Below are positions 56,165 through 64,000 of a stretch of 64,000 bases of DNA, piece by piece; positions within the stretch are counted from its first letter, which is position 1, and each line of letters starts with the position of its first letter. A program made the position numbers and the translations under genes. Source of the DNA: Amorphophallus konjac (Eukaryota; Streptophyta; Magnoliopsida; Alismatales; Araceae); contig CM040126.1 in NCBI GenBank assembly GCA_022559845.1, positions 141,926,064-141,990,063 on the forward strand, in the 5' to 3' direction. Below the pieces are notes generated by a model, which saw only the letters and a list, made by a program, of their open reading frames with translations, ran no database searches and had not been told where the DNA came from.

Positions 56165-56740
56165 TGGCAATGGATGAGGGGTACAGGCTAATGATATGTC
56201 GACTGGCCTTGCCAATGATGGCAAAGGTCGAACACAGGCTTGCTCATCGACATTGGTTAAATGTCGAAGCAAAAGTTGATTTATTAACAAGGACGGAAGG
56301 TCCAAGTTAAGGGAGTACTGACAGGTCTTGCCGATGGTGGCAAAGGTCGACAATAGTTTATTCATCGGCATTAGATGAATGACGAAGCAAAGGATAGGTT
56401 TATTCATTAATGAGGACGGAAAGTCCAAGTTAAAGGAAATTGTCGACCGATCTTGCCGATGATGACAAGGGTCAAACACAAGTTTATTCATCGACATTGG
56501 TTAAATGCCAAATCAAAAGATAGGTTTATTCATTAACGAGGATGGAAGGTCCAAGTTAAGGGAAAATGTCGACCGAACTTGCCGATAATGACAAGGGTCG
56601 AGCACAAGTTTGTTCATCGACGTTGGTTAAATGTCGAAGCAAAAGATAGGCTTATTCATTAACGAGGACGGAAGGTCCAAGTTAAGGGAAAATTTCGACT
56701 GATCTTGTCGATGATGACAAGGGTCACAAGGATGTTGAGG
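56165..56740. repeat. Longer-period repeat of about 120 bp in E
   Basis: Four to five units of about 120 bp. Each has GTTTATTCATCGACATTGG, AGGACGGAAGGTCCAAGTTA and a piece of the 40-bp unit (GACCGATCTTGCCGATGATG). It is a higher-order relative of the neighbouring array. Two blocks around it (55870-56110 and 56815-57060) are also near-duplicates of each other (CCCTTTCAGGTTTTCACGTGG). Confidence 0.85.
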
Positions 56741-57124
56741 AAAAGGTCTCCGGTGGGATCTGTGGTGATCACCCTTTTCAGAGTTTTATTGGGATGATGG
56801 TGAAGAGGAACTTTAAATTACCACATTACTGGCTCAATAGCCCTTTCGGGTTTTTACCAAAGCCAGCCCCCTCTTGCTTTTGCCCACGCGCCCTTTCAGG
56901 TTTTCACGTGGTGGGGTACCCGATTTTGCCCGTGACGCCCTTTCGGGTTTTCGTCACAGTCGGGTCATAGCCATTTTTTGCCCTTGTCCTAATGTAGGAA
57001 CAAGGCCGGCGGGGCACCTCTATTTTAAGCCCCATTTTTCTTTCTCTTTTTTTTGTTCAATTTATATGACAGGAGAATGTTGACATGTCAACTTATGATA
57101 TTTGACCCTTGATGACAACAGATA

Positions 57125-57765
57125 GCTACAGACTGAGGCACAAGGTCTTATGCCAGTAAAGGTAGTTTATTCGTTGGCAGAGGACAATGCCAGTGCAAAG
57201 GAGGAGCTTTAGCCAATTCGGACGTAAGGCTCGTAATGGTGATATTGTGTGAGGGTCGGCTAGGACACGAAGTCTTTTGCCAAAAATGGGTTTATTCGTT
57301 AGCAAGTAGGTAATTCTAACGCAAGGGATAGACTCCATGCCGATTCAGGCGTAGGGCTCGTAATTGCAACGTTGTATAAGACTTGGCTAGGACACGAAGT
57401 CTTGCGCCGAAAAGAGGTATTTATTCGTTAGCAAGAAGGCAATGCTAACGCAAAGGATAGATTTCATGCCGATTTGGACGTAAGGCACGTAATGGAGATA
57501 TTGTGAGAGTCAGCTAGGACAATAAGTCTTGCGCCAAAAAAGGGGTTTATTTGTCAGCAAGGAGGCAATGCTAACGCAGAGGATAGATTTCGTGCCGATT
57601 CCGGCGTAAGGCCGGTAATGGTGATGTTGTGAGAGAGTCGGCTAGGACACGAAGTCTTGCGCCGAAAAAGGGGTTTATTCGTTAGCAAGGAGGTAATGCT
57701 AATGCAAATGATAGATTTCGTGCCGATTTGGGCGTAAGGCCCGTAATGGCGATATTGTGTTATAT
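57125..57765. repeat. Third tandem array of E, about 120-130 bp
   Basis: Five units containing TTTATTCGTTAGCAAGGAGG and GGACACGAAGTCTTGCGCCG, spaced 122-131 bp. It shows no obvious homology with the 40-bp repeat. Confidence 0.85.
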
Positions 57766-57775
57766 ATTTTTGTTT

Positions 57776-58062
57776 AGAGCTCGGCCAGGGCGGAGTGCCA
57801 CTAGACCAAGATGGGTAGAGCTCGGCCGGGATGGAGTGCCACTAGACCAAGGTGGGTAGAGCTCGGCCAGGGCGGAGTGCCACTAGACCAAGGTGGGTAG
57901 AGCTCAGCCAGGGTGGAGTGCCACTAGACCAAGGTGGGTAGAGCTCGGCCAGGGCGGAGTGCCACTAGACCAAGGTGGGTAGAGCTCAGCCAGGGTGGAG
58001 TGCCACTAGACCAAGGTAGGTAGAGCTCGGCCAGGGCGGAGTGCCACTAGACCAAGGTGGGT
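57776..58062. repeat. 41-bp tandem repeat in E
   Basis: Seven copies of AGAGCTCGGCCAGGGCGGAG followed by TGCCACTAGACCAAGGTGGGT, exact 41-bp period, few differences. It ends within 15 bp of the integrase relic. Confidence 0.95.
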
Positions 58063-58074
58063 TTGGGATATTCT

Positions 58075-59240
58075 GGGAATGCCTGTTGTGCTACGTGATA
58101 CAGCTTTATATGTTTTCCATTAAGGGGAGAGAACTGGACGACTCCTTTGTGATCTACAAGGACGTATGCACCCCCCTTCGTATACTCAGCGGATGACATA
58201 TGGTCCAACCCAGTTTTCAACCAACTTCCCTTTGGGGTTGGAGGCCATCACTTCCCTTCTTTTGACCATTACTAGGTCACACTTCTTGAATTCTCAACAT
58301 TTGACCAGCTTGTCAACAGCATGGGCCATGCGAGCTTGGTAGAGTAGAATATTTTGTTGTACGCGGAGACGCTTTCCTTCGAGCTCGGCAAGCTCTTCTA
58401 GTCTTCTTTATGTGTTGGTTTGTTCGCCGCTAGCCAACCCATGCTGGATGGCAACTTGCAACGAGGGGACCTCCAATTCAATTGGCACCATAGCCTCCGA
58501 CCCATATACGAGGGAGAATGGTGAACATTCGGTTGGGGTTTTATAGACCGTACGATAGGCCCAAAGCACTTCATACGACTTTTCTTCCCAGTCCTTTTTA
58601 TTAGACTTGACAGTCTTTGCTAGCAGCGTGCATAATGTTTTGTTGAAGGCTTCTGCAAGTCCATTGGCTTGAGGGTTGTAGGGGGACGAGGTCCTCTAGT
58701 AAATCTTGTATTTATCGGCTAGCCGATAAACCTTTTGGTTTTTGAAATGGCTTCCATTATCAGAGATAATTTGGCTGGGAACCCCAAATGGGAATATTAT
58801 ATTCTGCCGAAGAATCTTGCGACCAATTCTCCCATCACATCTCTTAGCGCAACTGCTTCTGCCCATCTACAGAAGTAATCTGTGGCTGTTAAGATATATT
58901 TGCATCCTGATGAAGATGATGGTAGTGGCCCTACCACGTCCGTGCCCCATTGGGCGAATGGCCAACTTGGTATGGTGGTATGTAGCAGCACCGGCGGTCT
59001 CCTGGACACGTTGGTGTGCTCTTGACATTTTTGGCAACCTCTAGCAAACTTGTAGCAATCATCAAACATGGAGGGCCAATAGTAGCCCAATTTCTTTATT
59101 TCAATTTTCATTTTTGGCCTGGCCTGGTGTGCTCCAGCTGACCCGGCATGGACTTCTCGCATTACCTGCCCAGCTTCTGCTGAAGACAAGCAACGGAGCA
59201 AAACTTTCTTTCGGGCATCAGCCATTATTCAGAACAAGGT
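58075..59240 (-). pseudogene. Integrase of E
   Basis: Zinc-binding part (HAGSAGAHQARPKM, CQKCQEH) and first catalytic D (WGTDVVGPLP) lie in the frame 58797-59225. A frameshift near 58797 leads to the rest: IISDNGSHF, NGLAEAFNK and the tail ending NGKHIKLYH near 58090. The second part holds three further stops. All three catalytic acids remain recognisable. Confidence 0.85.
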
Positions 59241-60707
59241 TTTACTTCTCATCTCGTAGGAGTCTTTGACCCTCAGAAGCTTCATTCTTTGTTCATTTTC
59301 TTTCGGGAGCTGTTGGTGTTGAAACCAATGTAGGAGGTGCTCTCACCAATCGGACTGCTAGATTTCTTCGATAGCTGCCACATCATTTTCTTGTTCATCG
59401 GCCTGAACCTCCGTTACACTGGGGACCTGTCGACGGTTGATTATTGCTATATTCAGGCTTGTGTCAGGCGGGATTGCCAAAGAAATAGCCAGCTTTGTGA
59501 GGGCATCCGCCTAAGCATTCTGTCCTCGGTTAATATGCTTGATTTTGATGAAATAGAATCGCGCCATCAAGAGGAGTGCCAGCTGATAGTAAGGGAGGAG
59601 TTCTTGCTTCCGCACATCGAACTCTCCTTCCAGTTGTTTTATGACTAGCATGGAATCCCTGAATGCTTCCAACATCTAGATCTCCATGGATAGAACAATC
59701 TGCAACCTGATTATAAGGGCTTCATATTCTACTTCATTATTTGTGCATGGCTTGTATATCAAACAAGATGTATATAAAACTTCTCCTTCTAGAGATTTCA
59801 GGACTATGCCTGCCCCCGCTCTGACTCTAGCTGATCTAGTGGCTGAGGTGTCAATTCTAGAAGCGCTGTCAAAATACAGCTGCCATAGAGAGGGCTGCAC
59901 CTGTCCGCCCTCTAGGGTTTCATCTTCAAGAAGCTCTGGTTCCAGCGGGCAGTCTTCAGGTACTGGATGCTCAGCAAAGAAGTCTGTGATGGCCTGGCCC
60001 TTGACGGCCCTTTGCGGTATGTAGGAGATATCAAACTCCATAAGGATCACCACCCATTTACCCAGACGGCCTTTGAGCGCTGGTTGGGACATGATATATT
60101 TCAGCGGATCTGCATTGGAGATCAGCTTAATATCGTGCGATAGCATATAGTGTCGGAGCTTCTTGACTGCGAAGATCAGTGCCAAGCAGATCTTCTCAAT
60201 GTAGGTGTATTTCTCCTCAATTCTGACTAATCTTCGACTGAGGTAGTAGAGGGCTTGTTCTTTCCCTTCTTCATTGTCCTGGGCTAACATTGCCCCCAAT
60301 GAGTTATATGTGGCTGCTATGTACAAAACCAGTGGCCGTCCTTTCACCGGTGCGCCCAGCACTGGAGGAGTCTTCAGATAGTCTTTGAGCTTGTCGAAGG
60401 CTGTCTGGCAATCTTCGTCCCAGTAAAAGGGGACATCTTTCATCATTAGCTTGTGAAAGGGTTGGCATCGCCCCGACAAGTTGGATATAAATCGTCGGAT
60501 ATATGCCAGGCGGCCTTGCAGAGATCTCAGTTCGGTGAGGTTTCTCGGTGAGGGTAACTCATGAATTGCTTTGAATTTTGCGGGGTCTATTTCAATTCCC
60601 CGGTATCTGACAATGAAACCCAAGAACTTTCCGCTCGATACTGCGAATGCACACTTCATAGGGTTCATCTTCAATTCATACTGCCTTAGCCTCTGAAAGA
60701 TAACTCA
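59241..60707 (-). pseudogene. RNase H and second RNase H of E
   Basis: Frame 59676-60674 holds the end of the reverse transcriptase (KMNPMKCAFAVSSGKFLGF), the first RNase H (YNSLGAMLAQ, ALYYLSRRL) and the start of the second (WQLYFDSASR, NNEVEYEALI). A TAG at 59676-59678 and later stops cut the end of the second RNase H. The double RNase H again marks the Tat lineage. Confidence 0.88.
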
Positions 60708-61330
60708 GAGGTCCTGTAGATGGTCTTCTTTCTTTCTGGTCTTGACTACCAGGTCATCTATGTAGCACTCGACCTTATGGTAGAGTAGCTCATCGAATAT
60801 TCTAGTCATCGCCCGCTGATAAGTTGCGCCGACGTTCTTTAATCCGAACGGCATCCTCTTGTAGTGATAAATGCCTTTGGGAGTTCGGAAGGCAGTGTGG
60901 ACTCGATCATGTTCCGCGATCCATATTTGGTTATAGTCGGATGGCCCATCCATGAATGATATGGCCTCATGGCCGGTTGTTGCATCTATCATGACCTCCG
61001 TTATTGGTACCGAAAAGTCATCCTTGGGGCAGACTTTATTCAGATCTCGGAAGTCAACACATATCCGGATCTACCCATTCTTCTTCTTCACGGGCACAAT
61101 ATTGGCCAGCCACGTGGTATATTGATTTTCATCGATGAATCCCACATCAATGAGCTTGTCAACTTCTTTGCATATTTGAGTGATGAGCTCTGGCCTCATG
61201 CGCCGCGGCGGTTGCTTCACTGGTTCGGCTTTAGGGCTTATTTCTAGCTCATGTTGTGAAACTGCGGGGCTCAGTCCTGGCATTTCCTTATAGGTCTAGG
61301 CAAAGCAATCCCGATATTCTTGCAGTAACT
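60675..61330 (-). pseudogene. Reverse transcriptase of E
   Basis: YIDD at 60753-60764, MPFGLKNVGATYQ, FMDGPSDYNQI and WLANIVPVKKKNG. Stops: TGA at 60705-60707 (normally Arg, CGA), TAG at 61071-61073 (KKNG-stop-IRICVDF, normally Gln) and a TAG near 61300 at a Trp position (CFA-stop-TYKEMPG). All pieces share one frame. Confidence 0.88.
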
Positions 61331-61577
61331 GGATTTACAGCTTCTGTTCTTCAGTAGATAGCTGGGCGCCGAGGAAGGTCGGCCTATGGTCGTCCTCGTC
61401 TCCCAGGTTAACTTCTATTAGTTCATCAACTATGGCTTGGCCTCCGTCTTCTATTTCCGGGGGTGTTGGCTGAAGGTCGACAAAGTCTGGAATATCATCT
61501 TCAAGGTCAAGAACATCGATCTTTTCATTTGGTTATATTTGAACTTCAGCAGAGATCTCCGCACCCGTCGGTAACGG

Positions 61578-62855
61578 CTATGCGAATTGTTCCATTAGCG
61601 AATCCATCGCCATTACAGCTTCGAGGGGTGAGTTGACAGCTTCATCCCCTACAGACAGGTTTGCGGTCATGGAAGACTGGTGGTTATTTACTGCTGGACT
61701 GGGGTAGCATCGCAGCTTTGTAACAGAAGGTGAGAAGGTCTCGCCCTCTTGGATCACCATGTCCTTGGTGGAGGTGGCCCTTTCCTTTTCAGCAGCATAC
61801 ATCTCTCGATCGATTTCGACAGAAGCTTCCCCGATTGGCACGAGAGGTGCAGAGATCATCATTAGCGGGGGCCCGCCAGAGGGAGACGTCCCCGTTTCTT
61901 CAACATCTTTGGCTTCGCTACTGCTGGCCGTGTCAAATCTGGCTTGAAGGGCCACTTCTTTAGGATAGACTTGCTCCCAACATCGGCATGGAGTCATGGT
62001 CTCTATTTCTGAGTCTCTTGGTCGAGCCGGTTCAGCATATTCCGCTTCTGCGGGGTATTCATTGAAAGTTGCCCCCAGCGGATTATTTTCAGCAGGATAG
62101 AAAGCGGAGATGGTGTCCACCTCATAGCACCCACTATAATAATATTATTCAAGGGTGAAGCCCAACCCTTGATGTTGAGAAACACACCTCATCTCTTTGT
62201 CCAGACTTGCAGGATACTACATCTTATGGAATGCTTCTTTGTCTTTGCGTGACTGGTCAGAGGGGATGTGCTGCTTCTGGAACATCCTGGCCATCCAACT
62301 TGTCATGAACGCTAGACCCTGGACGGGAGCTAACGGGTTCTCTATGTCTTCAGGCAGATGACAATCAGTGTCTTCCCAAGTAGGGTGCTCCTTAGTAGTA
62401 TAAAACAAGCTGCTGGGGTGATCTATATGCGCTACCTCCCAAGCTTTGAAAGGCTTGACAGTGGCATTATCATGGCCAGGGATTGGCTTGGTAAGGCCTT
62501 CCGGGACCCCTATGTGGTCGTGCCGCAGATCGACCTTGGCTTCATTGGCTTCGGGATATATAGCGGGAGGTGCTATCCTGCCCACGTCTCCGGTGACGGT
62601 GATATGAGAGACCGCCTTGGGATTGATATATCCGCGCAGCGGTGGTGGAAACCAGTCGTCGCCGGAGGTACTTTCTGGTGCCCCTGTAGGGGTCTTGGCT
62701 TCAGAAGTCTTTTGAGACCAATCTGGATATAGATGATCGTCTTCCAGGTGACACTTGGACACTTCGAATGGATGGAGGTCAGCAAGTATCCTCTCTTTCC
62801 TCCCTTCGAGACTGTATTTGATGCACTGGTGGAGCGTGGATGGCACCACCATATT
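61578..62855 (-). pseudogene. Protease to reverse transcriptase linker of E
   Basis: Two frames, 62852-62217 and 62120-61578, encode acidic, proline-rich sequence without a domain I recognise apart from its position. The first continues the protease (MVVPSTLHQCIKY) and has GLTKPIPGHDNATVKPF. Confidence 0.65.
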
Positions 62856-63960
62856 TTAATGCAGCCAGGGGCGGCCAAGCAGCACCTTGTACGAGGTGTG
62901 GGAGTCGATGACATGAAACTGCACCCTCGTAGTAAAGTCCGCCCGAGTGAGTGTGAATTCTGCTACCCCCAGCGATACTTCACACTTTTGGTTGAAGCCG
63001 GCGATACTCATATCTCTGACTTTATCGAGGCATACGTTAAAGTGGTGCCTCTGATATATCCTGAATGGTAGAATGTTGACAGCTGCGCCAGGGTCGACCA
63101 GGATCCTGTTCAGCTCCCATACATTTAGGTGTCCCCTCATGTAGAGTGGCATGTTGTGGCTGATAGTAGGGAGCAACATGTCCTCCTGAGTGAAGGTCAT
63201 GCTGGCTTCTGGCAGTGCTTCAGCCAAGCAGGTTTCATATTGAGCAGGCATCTGCAAAGCAATGACGATCGCCTGTCAAGTCTCTTCACTCGAAGAAAGG
63301 ATCTCATAGATTGTAAACCTTGTCGGGTGCTCTTTGAGTAGCTTCTCTATCCTGCTTCTAGCTCGGACATTTGACAGCTTCATTTCATCTACCCATCTAG
63401 GCTTGGAGGAGTCTTGGACTGCGGTCCCTGACGGTCCTGCCTCATCGGGCTCAGATTCTGCACCCTTTTGCTTGGCGCCATGTTCTTGTTGCCCCTCATT
63501 GGCTACTACCGGGCAAGCTTTATCTGCATCCGGGGCTTCGAAAGACTGCTGGGGCTGCGGGTAAGTACTCCCGATTACAGGGTCGGCATGCTGACACGGT
63601 TGCTTTCCTTTGGACATCTTCAGGAATTCCAAGAAGGAAGGGGTAGTAGTGATGCCCCCACTTTAGTTATAAAGGCCTGACGGAGGAGGGAATTGAACTC
63701 CCTTGACTTCCGGGGAAGGTATCTTGTAGGGTTGCTCTTCAATAAATATGACATTATGGCTAGCAGGCGACTGGCGCCCCCATTTTTGGCCTGACCAGGT
63801 TGCGTGTGCTGTAGTAGCTGCTTCAGCCTGGCTTGCCTCGGCGGTAGGTGTGAAGCATATTTCTTCCTCATCCTCTTCACCAGGCAAGTTGAAGAGGGCC
63901 GAGAGGGTATTGCAGGACACAATCTGTTCTTTGTTGACCTTGGCAGCCTTTCTTTTCTTC
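62856..63960 (-). pseudogene. Protease region of E
   Basis: Protease with ILVDPGAAVNILPFRIY, where DPGA stands in place of DTGA, and VLLGRPWLH at the end, then a TAA at 62856-62858. Upstream, 63276-63632 and 63663-63920 encode pol N-terminal spacer (SCNTLSALFNLPGEEDEEE). DPG variants occur in this lineage, so it need not be damage. Gag lies beyond the window. Confidence 0.7.
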
Positions 63961-64000
63961 TTTTGTTTCTTTGTCTTCTTTTATTCAACTGGCGCCTGCA

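Noticed and set aside
62856..63257. DPGA in the E protease read as a lost active site
   Set aside because: Variants at the second residue are usual in proteases of this lineage; the catalytic Asp is present.
1..64000. tRNA, rRNA, organelle insert or single-copy host gene
   Set aside because: None was recognised on either strand; TGGTATCAGAGC at 7147 is a primer site, not part of a tRNA gene.

Overview
The window is pure repeat space from a large, transposon-rich plant genome, almost certainly an angiosperm. It shows plant Ty1/Copia and Ty3/Gypsy elements, a plant initiator-Met tRNA primer site, plant mobile domain genes, LTRs of 1.7-3.1 kb and stacked insertions. I see no bacterial gene, no rRNA or tRNA gene, no CRISPR array and no ordinary single-copy host gene. 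Element names A, X, B, C, D and E are mine.

Layout. A (1-4536, minus strand): gag, leader and 5' LTR of a Gypsy element of the Tat type, running off the left edge. X (4537-6065): an LTR of a Copia element, apparently a solo LTR. B (6066-10138 plus 31160-35940, plus strand): a decayed SIRE-like Copia element with part of its 5' LTR, tRNA-Met primer site, gag, a reverse transcriptase relic, polypurine tracts and a full 3' LTR. C (10139-31154, minus strand): a 21-kb Tat-type Gypsy element inserted into B, with two 1749-bp LTRs and a perfect GTGAG target duplication. D (36489-46246, minus strand): a Tekay-like chromovirus with LTRs of about 3.07 kb, inserted into what looks like the LTR of E. E (about 35941-36488, 46247-48837 and 48838-64000, minus strand): a second, older Tat-type element running off the right edge. 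The inferred order is X and C into B, A into X, and D into E.

C and E are the most interesting. Each carries, between its integrase and its 3' LTR, a gene on the opposite strand encoding a plant mobile domain protein with a C-terminal coiled coil. In C this antisense gene can be read as seven exons joined by six phase-0 GT-AG introns (13157-16315), with one in-frame TGA; a second antisense gene follows (17273-18708). Because the introns lie on the strand opposite to the element's genomic RNA, they would survive retrotransposition.

A second theme is palindromes. Almost every element has its own short dyad repeated many times in non-coding DNA: a 30-bp palindrome seven times in A, a 26-bp ACGG/CCGT dyad about 47 times in C, GGTCGACC arrays in X, B and D, and GCGCG dyads in E. 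The transcribed leaders of the Copia LTRs X and B also contain a chain of eight to ten small stem-loops separated by GT-rich linkers, with one paired change between the two LTR copies of B.

All reading frames of the retrotransposon polyproteins are broken here. In C the frame-breaking stops sit mainly at glutamine codons (CAG to TAG), as expected from loss of methylated cytosine. None of the elements looks autonomous in this copy. All functional statements rest on motif reading by eye; no database search was run.
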